Below, piece after piece: positions 26,831 through 41,547 of a stretch of DNA of 64,000 bases (the first letter of the stretch is position 1; each line of letters starts with the position of its first letter). Source of the stretch: Pogonophryne albipinna. Lineage: Eukaryota > Chordata > Actinopteri > Perciformes > Artedidraconidae. Position numbers and translations under genes: made by a program. Under the pieces are notes generated by a model, which saw only the letters and a program-made list of their open reading frames with translations, was not told the origin of the DNA and searched no databases. The stretch covers positions 3,882,715-3,946,714 of the forward strand of contig CM053263.1 in the NCBI GenBank assembly GCA_028583405.1, written 5' to 3'.

Positions 26831-29800
26831 ATTGAAGATGCCAATCAACTCTTCTACATTGTCAAGTGATTCTGCAGCACTCTTGCATATTGTGTGCTAT
26901 TAAAAGGAACACACTGGGGCAAAAGGACCCCGCATCATGAGGGGCGGCAATCCCAGAGAGCAAACGGACTGTGCATCCAAATTAAATATGGCATTATGTC
27001 CGGATTCTGACATCTGAAAATGAGTCAGAATCTCCGAGGGGCATCCCCACAAAACAAGCCCATAAGATGCAGAAATTCAAGGATTTTTTTTTGAGAAGAT
27101 GTTGTGTTTGTTGTCCAGTCATTTGTACTCATGTAAGACTCAGCATTACATGCCCGTAGGAGAATGAATCCATGCTCTAATCTGGAGGTCACGTTTCTAG
27201 AAATATCTCAGTTTTGGTCACCAATCATGAAGAGTAAAATTAAAGCGAGTGATCATGGGTAACGTCATCACAGGCCTCTGAACACTGGAGCCCTTTGACA
27301 TGACTGTTGCTTTGAACTCTCCTCATATTCACTGCAATCACAATGGTATACCGAGTTCTTCCAATGCCCAAAGGTGTGTGAAATATTTGGTGGCCATTAG
27401 GAGTAAGGCTGTGTTCTTGGGATAAGAAGTGTTGTCATCAACGAAGATACTTCTGAGATCCACTCTAAATGCAGATTTCATGAAGTATTTGACAAGTGCA
27501 AGGAGACTAGGCAGTGGGACATAACCTCAGCTGTAATCAAATACAAACACAAGAGGCCTTCAGTTCCACTTAGCCCTTTGACAGGTGAACTGGCCACTGC
27601 TATGAGTATATCCAGATCCACCTTTGGTTGAATTTTGGTAGGGAAGACAGAGAAAATATGTGTCTCTGTCTAATGAAAAGTTCAATGGTTGTCGAAGTAA
27701 TTTAACAGAGTTTTTCTTAAACTTCAAACATAATAAAATAATCAAAAAGGAATACAATAAAACGGTTTCATAAAACCAAACAGATTGAGCCTCAATAAAA
27801 ACAACTGTCAAGTGTTTTCAAACTATTGCCATATTGCTTTGGATAGTAACATGTTGTGTCCGTCTTGATTTTCCATGCTGTTTCTTATTACAGCTTGTTG
27901 TTTTCATAAAGTAAAAAGTCCTTTCACGACAGACGATTAGTTATTCTGAATACAGCCTTATCTGTGAAGCTTATTGACGATGAAGTGCTAAATTGGACAT
28001 GGCTCCCCATGGGTTTAGGCCAACACTTCTGTCGGGGCTTAGTTAAGTTTACTGAGTCTGTGCATCACATCTACTTGGCAGGAGGGCCCCACACAGACAG
28101 AGAAACTGTGAAAATGAGTGTGATGTTAATAAGACATGCGGGGGCCGTCGTGACATCCAAAGAGTTTTGGTTTTCTTTGAACTCTCCAATGTCAGTGCTG
28201 TGTTGTTGACTTGTTTTGATGGCTGGCAAAGTTGAGGGCATATGTAAATGTTAACTGATCGATACCTGCCAGCACTTGCAGAGAAACTGGGCCTCAGCTT
28301 GAGCTCAGTGCATTCCCGTCTATCAACCACGGACTTGTGCCTAAATTGAAAATCCAATATTCGTTTATGGAGCTCAAGATATTGCGATTAATTAAATTTT
28401 CGTCATGCTGTCAGTCTTTTACCTCCTTTCCCCACTGGTGATTCGTGGGGTGGAAAAGCAGTGTCCGTCTTCCTTACTGTCTCTCATTCACCCATCCTCC
28501 TCCCTCAGCTTTCTTGCTTGAGTACAGATTTAAGAATGAAAGAGATGTCAAAAGAAAAAGGAGAAAATGACAGTCAGGAAAATGACAGGGCGGTGTCAAA
28601 ACAATTCACCCGTGGTCATTTTTGTGCAAAGGAGCTTTAACATGGTGACAGAAATGCACATGCAATATTCATGAGATAGATCTCAGGAGCTTCTCAGATG
28701 GGTTTCATGTGCGAGCTGGTGATTGACTGGCTTATAATTGTCTTGGTCATCAATCGAGTAACACTGACAAGGACAAAAAGGACATTCAACAAAGGCGTGA
28801 AATGTGAGAGAATGCCAAGACTCACATTGAGCTAACAAGTCGTGCCAGCAAACAATGTTGTCCCAGCTTTTGCATTATTTGACGAGGAAATTAATACACC
28901 GGATTGAAGGTTGTTGAATAAATTAGGTAAACAAGGACCTAATCAAAAATGAAAATACTTTTGCAACAGAAAAACAAATCAAATCCTCGATTGTCCACGA
29001 TGGCTTTCAAGTGCAGTTTCCTCAATAACCTTCACTCTCGTGTCCCTTCAGCTTCCACGGCAACCTGTTGCCTTGGAGACAGAATAGCTCCAAAACAGTA
29101 GTGTTAAGGCAGACAGAAGCAGATGGACAATGTCTCATTGGCTATACTTTAATTGAAAACTGTGCCAACACTGTGTTTGTTCCCTGACTCACTCAAGACT
29201 TAATTATTCTTCATATGAACGCTTTGACAGGTAAGAAGCTTATCCTGTCGGACAAACATTAACTTGACACCGGACACTGCTTTACATCTCAGTACAGCCT
29301 ACAGCCGTGCGACCAATTACTGTTTGAAAGCAGCAACTTGGACATTGTATCAATTACAACTAACTGGAAGGCTTGGGCCGAATCCACTTATGAAAGATAG
29401 GGGGAAGTCATTATCGTGCTACTGTACCGCAAGTAATTAAGTAAAGCAAATTGCAACTGGTTATTGTCTTCTAATTAAGTCTAAGGCAGTATTCACCCAC
29501 CCCCCCCCTGCTCTTCCATCATCATGATCACCAGCAGCAGCATCATTTTCTTCCGTCTCCGTGCTGTAACTGTCCCCTTTTGTGCCCTAAATCCTTCAAA
29601 GAAGCTGTGCTCCACATTCTATCACAATACCTCTACTCACATTTGAACTATTTCCTCCACTTCTCTCTCTTGGTACACAGTCTTCCCACGGAGGGGCTTA
29701 TGTTCGTTTTCTCCACCGGGGAAACAAGCAGGAAATTGATGGATGAGTGGGCCGGAGCTTGCCATTTCCCAAATCACGTCCTGAGGATCTTAGAAGCAAG

Positions 29801-31756
29801 GGGGATGAAAACAGGATGGGGCTCTGCTGGTATCAATCTGCCTGCTGCCTGCCCCTGACGGATGGACCAAACCACTATCCATAATTACCTGCTTGTTAAC
29901 AGGAGAGAGAACACAGCGGACCAAGGGTGTCCCTGCACTTGTTTCTAGTCCCTCCTCCAGCTCTGGGTACAGTTGTTGGAAGCCCTGGAATGTTTTCCTT
30001 GTTGTGTCTTGTTCAAAAAGATCCGCATCCGTCTTCAAACTTTGGCTTAAGGACAACCTTGCTACAGCAGCTCTGGACGTTCAGATTGATGCTGGGGTGT
30101 TGATTAATGCCAGCGCCCACCTGCCCAGGTTAGTGGAGGCCTGACAGCTTTATTGATAAATTAAACACATGGCCACATGAAAAGCATAAATCTCTCAACT
30201 CCTCTCCGGGCTTTTTTTTCATCCTTCAGCATTACTCTGAGCTAATCTGAAGTGCTGGTTTGGAGGACTGTCAGTTCGGAAGCTACTCAGTCTGTTTGTT
30301 CTATTGGCGTCAACAAATGGCATCAGAATTTGGAGGGGAATTCAAGGTCATAAAAAAATAAGCCTCTCAAAGTTCACTGAGTCACTGGACTGGAACGTCT
30401 TGTTAAAGTCAGAGGCAGAGCCATGTTTAGTCACTTTGATGTCGTGGCGCACAGGAATCAAATGTTACACATTGGCTCTTAGGGAAATGTATACAAAACA
30501 ACGTCCTTAAAGTCAACGTTTTGACTGTAAGAACCGGTCAGGTCTCTCGCAGCAAATTAGTGGTGGAACAGGCTATGTAGGTCACAGACACCCTTTTAAC
30601 ATCCACCATCGTTATTTGATCGGAGTTGACAAAGCTGAATAACGAGCCAACGCAATCAGGAGGGAAACAAACCTTAAACCAAGGCCCTAGACTCAATCCA
30701 TCAGGGATCCCAACAGGCAAGAGGAGGAGCGTCAAAGGAAATTAAATCAAAGGGAACAACACAAGGACTCAGATAGAGAGATAATGTCCACACCCCCTCC
30801 CATCTCACACACATCCCTCTTCTCATTTCCCTCCGTCGTCTCCCTTACCAGACAGATGGATGCACTTTTGAAGAGGAGTCTGAGGAAACTTTTAATGAAC
30901 AAGAAGCTGGCTGAGGGGCTTTTTGAATTATCTCATGGTCGATAAGCACCCCAGAGTGCAAATGGCACTGCGAAGGGCTTTGGTCAGATAGAACAGAGGA
31001 GGGTGCTGACGCTTGGCGAGAGATTAGCGGGGTCTCTTTTCAGGGCTTGTCAGGCACATTGGACAGGAATTGAAAGTGTTAAAGGGAGCTCTGAGAAGAG
31101 TAGGAGGAGCGAACACAACAACATGTTTCATTCCAAAGAGCAAAGATTTATTTTTCATTGAAAATGTGTTACATGCTGTCGTCCCTAATACAAAAATGCA
31201 TTCTTGTTAAGTATCTATAGGTATTACATCCATATTTGCAATTATGTCAAATGCAGCTGAGGTCTATCAAACTTCCGTGAAGGAGAGCAAGTATGTCCCA
31301 TGTATTTATCCTATTTTGCTAACCATAAATACAACATTGCTCTTACTTAACCCAAGTATTTTCAGTAGCCTAATCTATACCCTTTTCTGAATCTTAACAC
31401 CACTTTGGACACATGGGATTCAACCAGGGAATTATGTACCTCAACACCCTACATAATCTGCATTTGTGTGTATGAGGATCAAAGCTCATGGCCTTTGACC
31501 TTCTGAGACAGGTGTCACAATCTCTCTTAGATATCCTCAGATCAATTAGAGGCCCCATGGGACGGGTGGCGATCACACCAAGGTCAGACATCAGAGGTGG
31601 GGGTGATTGATCAGGCGGTGCCCAGCCACGCAAAACAAGCAGAGAAGCATGATGGATTCCCCGGTGTCACAACCTGGCGGGACTGAATACATTCATGCTT
31701 ACACACAAATTAGCCTGGAGTATGTGTAAAGAATGGTGAAGGAAAGAAAATAAGAT
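26831..31756. other. Gene-free stretch
   Basis: No gene, long simple repeat or transposon end is recognised in almost 5 kb. There is a C run near 29501 and a T run near 30212. The longest frames (92-102 codons) lack motifs and overlap each other on opposite strands. CGGCAACCTGTTGCCTTGG at about 29057 has RFX-like half sites. The region may hold further conserved non-coding DNA. Confidence 0.5.
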
Positions 31757-32147
31757 GTTTCAAGATTCAAGGCTTTTATTGTCATTTGTACATAGCTAGA
31801 GTGTAGATATATCAATGGAAATCTTACGTCTTCCAACAGTGCAACACAATAAAACAGATTAAATAGTGCAAGTACATACAAATAAAATACAATAGAAATA
31901 GTGCAAGGAGAGTCTATAATTGGAATATGATATATTAGATACATAATTTGTAACTTGCAAACAGATGTTCTTTTCAAAGTCCAGGTGTTTAACAGTCTTA
32001 TGGCCTGTGGAATGGAACTGTCCCTGAGTCTGGTGGTTTGGTTTTCATACTAATATTTAATCGTTGCACAACATGAATCATGGGCGGTTTGAATGAGAAT
32101 AAACAAACATTGATTCCTCCGCCCACACACACCACTCACATACCTGC
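31757..32147 (-). mobile_element. LINE 3' end, minus-strand copy
   Basis: Read on the minus strand, this matches 34027-34413 in order: a GTATGTGAGTGGTGTGTGTG start, ATTCCACAGGCCATAAGACT (the end of a protein frame), the AT-rich 3' UTR with TTGCACTATTTCTATTGTAT, and a tail of TTGAATC/TTGAA-type short repeats at about 31758-31773. The coding remnant corresponds to the FIPQAIRLLNT end seen in the other copy, a C-terminal motif common to several fish non-LTR retrotransposons. The exact clade is not resolved. Confidence 0.7.
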
Positions 32148-33879
<1,732 letters not shown>

Positions 33880-34022
33880 TTTGAAACAACATCCACAACA
33901 TTGATCTGGATGCAATTTAGAAATTATTTATCTAATACATCATATTCAATCATTTGCATATAGACTCTTATTGCACTATTCCACTTTTTTACTATTTTTC
34001 TTTTGTATTTACTTGCACTATG
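33880..34022 (+). repeat. Partial duplicate of the LINE 3' UTR
   Basis: This segment aligns with 34187-34310 of the adjacent LINE 3' end: GAACTTTTGAAACAACATCC against GAACTTTGAAAGAACATCC, then AAATTATTTATCTAATACATC against AAATTATTTATCTAATATATC, then TTGCACTATT and TTTGTATTTACTTG. It directly precedes the fuller copy in the same orientation, giving a partial tandem arrangement, with an extra 20-30 bases of insertions. Confidence 0.7.
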
Positions 34023-34026
34023 TCTT

Positions 34027-34413
34027 CAGGTATGTGAGTGGTGTGTGTGGGCGGGGGAATCAATGTGTGTTTATTCTCACTCAAACCGCCCATTATTCAT
34101 ATTGTGCAACGATTAAATATTAGTATGAAAACCAAACCACCAGATGGTTTCATTCCACAGGCCATAAGACTGTTAAACACCTGAACTTTGAAAGAACATC
34201 CATCTGTTTGCAACTTACAAATTATTTATCTAATATATCATATTCCAATTATAGACTCTCCTTGCACTATTTCTATTGTATTTTATTTGTATTTACTTGT
34301 TTTATTGTGTTGCACTGTTGGAGGAGCCTGTGACCTAAGATGTTCATCGTCATAACTACACTGTAGCTATGTAACCAATAAAAGCCTTGAACCTTGAGCC
34401 TTGAACCTTGAAC
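34027..34413 (+). mobile_element. LINE 3' end, plus-strand copy with 7-bp tail repeat
   Basis: The last codons of a retrotransposon protein are readable: KPPDGFIPQAIRLLNT followed by TGA. A 3' UTR rich in A/T follows, then GGAGGAGCCTGTGACCTAAG, CAATAAAAGCCTTGAA and a tail of CCTTGAA units to 34413. Such short-repeat tails mark the 3' ends of several LINE clades. The copy is 5'-truncated at about 34027 and is the inverse of 31757-32147. No target duplication was found. Confidence 0.7.
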
Positions 34414-37400
34414 ATTTTGTAGCTGCATGTTTTGAAGTGTCAAATACAGTATTCAATTTCAACATGGTGCATTTCAACGAAGCAGTGAAGTTGAGCCCAG
34501 TCAAATATTGTGAAAGGCATCCAAGAGTCCTTCAGATGTGTGTTAGTGCTGCCTCCGTGGATTTAGAGGGTCAAGGGGAGCTGGGCACAGCAGGATGGTA
34601 TGAGCTTGGTGGGAAGAGTGCAAGGTACCGCACAAGGTCTGAGGAAGGACAGCTTTTGATTAAGACTTTTCTACTACAGGACTCATTTGTAAATTCCACC
34701 TGCACTGCTGATTTACATGTTATAGGTATTGGCAACTATGTAAGGTTTTAGCTCTGGGTCAAGAGCAGGGTGCAGCAGCAGATGTATAGCAACACACTCT
34801 GTTGGTTCCTAGGGCTTAGCTGGATGTTTGTGAGCATATGCGGGATGCATATTTCACCTTGATGACAACTTGTGTGCATGTTTTTGTATGGATACTAGGG
34901 TGGCATGATATATTGGGAAACTGGGTCGTTGCACTGTAAAGGCACCAAAAGAACTCACAGGATCACATCGCATCAAATACAGCTTTTTAGATTGCTACAG
35001 CACACAGCAGTGGAATGTATTACTTCAATCGACTACATTCACCGTCAACACTGATTAGTCATCCACATAATAGGTGGCAAATGTTGCTTTTAAAAGTCCT
35101 CAATAAAAGTAAAGGTTCAACCACTAAATGAATGAAAGAACTAAGAGGAAAGGTCCAATCCTGAATCACTTTGTTAAACAATGACAACAAAACATCTGTT
35201 CAACTCTTCATTGTGTATTCTGTCTAATTATAATTTAAAAAAAGCTAAGTGAATGCACCGCCAAACAACAATTATTTCAACCCCGACCTAACTCGATTTG
35301 GAATTTCATGAACTCCTTGTGTCTGTACACAGGACAAAGACTTCTTACTGATTCAGCGGGCCTGCAGTTGTGGGACTGGAGGGGGGAGGGGGACACACAC
35401 TCAGTGCTAACAGATGATATCTGAACTCTACTGGAGAGGAATCCAGGCACTGATGCCCAGTCAGGGCTCAGCAACGCATGCTGATGGACCAACCCATGGG
35501 GACACAAGTAGCTACCCAAGCATGGCAGACAGGATAGAGATAGAGAGGGGGAGAGTAGGGAGAGTAGTGAGAGTAGGGAGGGGAGAGCAGAGCAACCAAG
35601 AGGGAGAGGAGGTACTGTAGAGTGACAGGGCCCACATGTACGACAGGCCATGGTCAGTTACCTTTCTATGCTACAGTAACACTGAGAGGTGCAATGTGAA
35701 GGAAAGGTTAGGAAGCAGCCTGTTGGAGAGAGTAGCTGTAAGCGCATCACAAAACAACTATGAATCAATAAGAGAAATTGGGTTGTCAGAAAAGAATATG
35801 CAGCAAAAATAACCTTAACAAATAAATAAATGATTAATTCAAGAAATAATTGAACAAAGTCAAGGAAGGTATAAAGCTAATCTGCAGAAATCGCCCAGAA
35901 TTCAATGTTTCTTTCTTGTTTACGTTTTTTGGCAAGACACAACAAAACAATATTTTCCTTGTTTCCCAATACATTTTGATCCAACTCACTTGTAAACACA
36001 GCAGCAATTATTGGTGTATAATATGATATATTTGGTGCATTTGAGTTTGACCACATTTCAAAGCTTTTTGTACATTTACATGCAAACGTGTGGAAATCAG
36101 GAGGATTTTCAGCCCCCTCCTGACTCCTCTGACTCCCCTCACATCAGGAGCTCTGCGTCCAGGACAGACAATTAGCTCTGAGAGAATGGCATCTTAGAAC
36201 ATGGTGGGTTAGAAAATGGGCCTGAATAGACTGCTGCAGAGATAATGGCTGCACTGTGGTGTGGCCTGCAGCTACAATTGTGAGCCATTTGCCAACAAGG
36301 GATGAAACAGAGACATGGGAGGAAGCATTGAAGTTGCTCCAGACACTTCTGCTAATAATGAAAAGCATCTGATACTTGATGAAGCCGGGCAAAAACTTCC
36401 AGGCAAACATCAGATGTAAAATAACTTAATTACATGGCATAACTCTCAAAACAAATTATGCTTCCAGGCATTTTCTGGTTTTCTTACAATATTATCTCTG
36501 CAAATGTGCATCCTTTATATTTCAAAGGCAGCACAAACTACATTGCCAGGCTTGGACACTCACTGTGCCACCTTGCAGGACCTTTCTATGCTCTGACTTT
36601 CTGGGGAGAAAACTTTCTTTGGACATTATTCAGAATTTCCCCTTGAAAATCACTCATACTGGGCATCAGCACACATTTGCAGAGGCATAAAAAAGGGAAA
36701 TATGGATTAACATATGAAATTGTCAACAAAGAAGGCAGGCTGAGCGTATGGATTCTAGCTTCAAGGTACTGCTTTCATGAGTTTGGAAGCTGCGGAAGCA
36801 AAGCTCCAATTCCCCAAACTTGCCAGTCTACCTGATAAACTTTGCTTTTGAACAATGCTAACAAACGAGTGGAGGCACACACGCCCTTTGTATTTCATCA
36901 AAACCAAATTATGTCACAGGGGGAAACGCCACTGAAGGGCTACACTAAGAAATTCCATTGCCCTAGTTACATTTTCCTTTCCTTTTCAAACAAGAATAAA
37001 TACAGAGTACTGTGTCCTCCGGGCACTGCATTTGCTCAAGGTTTGTACTGTATGTGTGACGTAGAACTGCGACTATAAAACATACTGTAAGCACACACCT
37101 GCCCTTGAGAGCTACATGTCTTCCACTTTCAGAGTGTGTCAGGTTTGACATTGCTAGAGAACTTACTGTTCAAGCAGCTCTTATGCCCCTCAATGCTTGT
37201 GATATAATACAGACATGTCCACTAGTACTTGTGTCCCACTCTCCGGAGTATGTGCTAAGCATCATTTACAGTATGCCCAGTTTTACTGCAGAGAACTTTT
37301 ACTACAGAGTATTAGAGGGACGGATAAAGGAGCAAGCTGACATTTTGATTAAGGTGCCAACACATTTTATTTGCGGTTTCAAAATGTCCCCTCTGTATTT

Positions 37401-39604
37401 CCCCCTGGACACCTGAGGTTAGACAGAACGGGTATTCTGTCCCAATGTGAGCTGTCAGGCATCGATCCTCCGTAGATCACACATAGGATGCGGACAAAGT
37501 TTACAGCAAGACGAGAGTTATAAATTATGGAGCAGCTAACAGATGAAGACGCATCTCCAGGGCGCATATGCAATGTACCTAATGGTGGAATTCAATGTAC
37601 AGTTTAAACTGATGTAAAGGTCAATGGCACCCAAAGCATGGAGCTGGGATACAATTGCCATCGTGTAAATATCAGCTTGAATAGAATTATTAAAAAGACT
37701 GGGTATTTGTCTGTTGGTATACTAAAGCAAAGTGCTAATTTTTCAGAATCCACATTACCAGTGTTGCCGATAGCCCTGGATTTAATACCGTTTACCATAA
37801 TTTAGAGCTAACTGAAAGTGTTTATATCCATTTTCTCTGGACGAACAATTTACACTCTATTAGGCTATTGAATAAGCCACTGGTCGCAGTGATGGAAAAT
37901 GGAAAGTGGACCCTTGCCAGCTCTGAACTCTGGGAACCCTCTGTGACTCAAATAGGCAATTATCTTTCTTTGTGTTGACTGACTGACTCATTCTCGGTCA
38001 ATCTGACTTTAAGTGAATCAATCTCCCCTACATTTTGTCTTTTTCCTTTCCTCATATAAAAAAAAGTGAACAATAGAAAAAGGAGGACAAGTGGGAATAA
38101 TCATCAGATCTAAATGGTGCAGAGTTCCAGCTGGGAATCACGTTTGTGTCCGACTGGGGGAAATCAGGGCACAGTTTGATCCGGAATCATTTTCTCCACA
38201 CGTACGATGAATTTCTACTCGAGCGTGAGAGGTTAATCATGTTTTGTTATCGATGTGAGCAGAGTTGAAGTAAACCGGGAAGTCATGATCCATAAATCAT
38301 CACTTGAGGGTGGATGTGTTAACAGCCAGATTTATTCACACGGGACAAACACGGCGGTGCATCTGCAGGGAGATTTGCCACATCTTGGATTGAAATGGGT
38401 GTTTGTGTGGGGGGGGGGGTACTTTGAGATTATTTATGTGCGGGTGCCGTTCTTTATGGGTTGGGTTTATTCAGCTGGGCTGCAGGCAAGGAAATGAAAA
38501 CGTGGATAAAGTGGCAAAGGGACACTTCCGGTTTTCCCATAATCCTCTGCCAAAAACGTAACCTGATGTGCTGGGTGTCTTTCTCATCATTTCATAACTG
38601 TGGGCCGCCTGCTCCCCTTAAACTGTAGCCTTTAGTATGAGCCTGAGGGGATGAGAAGCCCATCTCCCCACTGCTCATTCAAAATCTGATAGTCTCTCTC
38701 TGCCTTACAGGGTGAGAGGGGACGTTTTTCACTCTTCCCAGAGGGAGATGGGCGAGTGCCATGCTCACAGCGTATAAGAAGATCACACGGCGATGCTGAG
38801 GAGTGGGCCATTTCATGGCTACTCTCTGCCGTGACAGATGGGCAGTGTGCTATTGCCATAGCCTAGAGTTTAAAAACCCAAGCTGCTTACCGAGTAAGTG
38901 AGAGAAACGGGGAGAGAGCCGGTGGGTGGAGCCACTGAGGGATGGAAAAATAAGAAGCTGATGAAGAGGGACATAAAGAACAGACAAGACGAGTGAAGTG
39001 AGACATAAATACTGTGTTTTGACAAAGAGGAGAAAAGAGGGTTGATAAATATATAGAATTGAAAATACTTATTCTAAGGAAGATAAATGCAACATGCCAT
39101 GACGAGATAAGTTGCAAAAGAAGACAAAAAGCAAGAGAAGAATGAAAGAGACAGATTGGAGACTGCTGGAGCATGTGAGAGAAAAGAGAGAGAGAGAGAG
39201 AGAGGCAGGGAGAGTAAATACATCCAATAATAAAGACAGCCTGCTGGGAGAGTGTCTTCGTTCGGTGTGAGGAGCGCTAAATTAGTTTCCCACAGGGAGC
39301 TCATCAGCTGCTGAGGAGAACCACTGAAAACCTTCTGGCCATAATCCAAATGGAGACAATGATTTGACAGATTTTCTTACAGAGGGATTCCTCTGTCAGG
39401 ATGGAAGGGAAAAGTTATCTGACAGATTTGATGTTATTGCTAATATCCTGCATCCGAGTTAGGAAACATCAATGCTGTATCTTTGAACATTTATAAGAAA
39501 AGAAGACTGGCTCTTCTTTGATATTAACTCTTGTAATGTCTTAAAGCCGTGGCATTATTTCATGGTAGACTTAAGTTGTGCCAAATACATTTCTAGGAGT
39601 TGAA
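34414..39604. other. Gene-free stretch
   Basis: No gene is recognised over about 5 kb. It contains a purine-only tract of GGGAGAGTA-like units at 35531-35590, a G run at 38409-38419 and a GA dinucleotide run at 39185-39204. The 116-codon frame at 34401-34751 begins inside the LINE tail and has no domain; other frames are shorter or pyrimidine-rich artefacts such as 35277-35651 minus. Confidence 0.5.
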
Positions 39605-39720
39605 GGCGTGTTAAGACCCTTTACTCAAGTCAAATATGAGGAATGAAATCCTGAACTCAAATTATAAAAGTTACATCAGCAAAATAAAGTGAATGTATAC
39701 AAAATAAAACTACTCAATGT
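39605..39720. mobile_element. Degenerate hAT-like MITE fragment
   Basis: CCCTTTACTCAAGTCAAATA, CCTGAACTCAAATTATAAAA and ATAAAACTACTCAATG follow in the order expected for the TACTTAAGTA-rich subterminal region of hAT-like fish MITEs, but no intact end is present. It may instead be chance similarity in AT-rich DNA. Confidence 0.3.
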
Positions 39721-41543
39721 GATCTATTCTAATATATGACATCATTAGATGGTTTCCGGTACTTTTGAAAGTTATTGTATTTAACAAAAACATATGATTC
39801 AAATAACGGACAACTCAAAACATGTGTTATCATGTGAAATTGACCTGAAACCGAACTAGTCGCAGTAAACTATTGAGAAACTACAAAAATGATGTATATG
39901 CCCATCAGACAAACAAAATAGAGTTTGGATTTTCTTTTGAAAAATGTATTCAGATCTTCTGCGGAGGAAATAAGCTCTCTGATGCTCAGTGACATCCATG
40001 TGTGTGCCTGCAGCCCCGTGGCTTACTGTTGACATGTATCTGATGTGTTCAGGTTCACCAAGTCAGACTCTGATACTGTTGCTTGTCCATTAGCAGGATA
40101 ACTTTAGAAGTGGCTTTTACGCAACAAGTATTCTTCCTCCGCCTTTTTCTCTACTTTCAAATGCTACATCATTCAACTGGCAGGATGTCAATAATGTGCT
40201 CGGTCCCCACGATTGAGAATAATCAGTGCACAATGGGAGCACAGATATTAGGGCTGTGAGGAGGAACAGTGTTTTAGCATCAATTATGTAGCATGTCTGA
40301 GAAATAAAGTTGCTTGACACCACTTCAGGTATAAGTGAAAGTCAGTGTTGTTTAAAATGTCTAATATTTTTACTGTGCAATTCTGAAGACAGCTCCTGTA
40401 CATCTGACCTCTTATTGAGTCTTTTGTAGATGTGAAGCGTTGTTCACACACTTTCTTAAACAACAAAGACTTTTCAAAGACTCAAGGACTGAACACAGCA
40501 AGGTTTGACACATAGATCAATGTTAATTACTACATGTGAACAAGCAGGCTTCACAGGAGCTTAAGGAAAACATTTCTAAATAGCTTCACGGTTTTTTAAA
40601 TTCAAACATTTGCAATAAGCCATGTCTATGAAAACGTTCAAGGACTTGTTCGCCCTTTTTAGGATTTAAAGGACTCGTGTGAATCATGGTTCAGCTATTA
40701 CTGAGCAAACATTATGAAATATAATATGATAAATAATGAAATATGAAATAAAAGTTACTCATCCCCTGTATATAGATGTTTACGCTAAACAGGAGAAAAA
40801 GAACAAGCTAAACTGCTGATCCATTGTAATCTACAGTCATACTTTATTCACCTCCTTTATCAATTTGAGAAAAAATGTAAGATTTATTTCACAAATTAGC
40901 ATGAGGTGGCACATTTCTACAATGATTAAAGGTCTTTCTGTTAGTCGTTTGTGTGTGGGTAGGGTAGTAGAGAAACTTCTAGGACTGTGACAAGGTGCGT
41001 GACTCATTTGAAGTGTTGACATGAGAGTAGGAATATGAGTATTTGTGCTTACACATTCAACAGAGAGCTTCACAGTAACTTGCGCCACTGAGCTACAGAT
41101 ACAGGCCATTCTTTTGCCTTGCCGAGGTGTGATCCTACCAAGCCCCTGCGTGCCTCTGGAGCGCTGACAGAATCAATACATCTAAAGTAAAAATCAAACC
41201 CCAGCAAACTGAGACACTCACACACACTTCCACCTCAGAGTGCATCCACTCCTGAAGCGCCACAGCTCACATTAGGCACTCTCACAGAGGACCTGCGAGG
41301 ACTATTGGTCAGCTCTTAAATAAATACATATAGACTTCCCATTCACTCTTTTCATTTCCCAGTCCCCTGCAGGGCAGCTGGCTTTCCGCACTACTCCAAT
41401 CTATTGTGAATTGCCCTATTGAACACTGCAAGCAATCTTTTTCTTTACATATACACACTACCTTCTTCGGGATTTGCTCGGATAAAAAACCCTCTAGCTG
41501 AGTCATGGCACTGGAGGGTGTAAAGCATGGAAGATTTACAAAA
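39721..41543. other. Non-coding stretch
   Basis: No gene, simple repeat of note or transposon end is recognised. Confidence 0.5.
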
Positions 41544-41547
41544 ATAA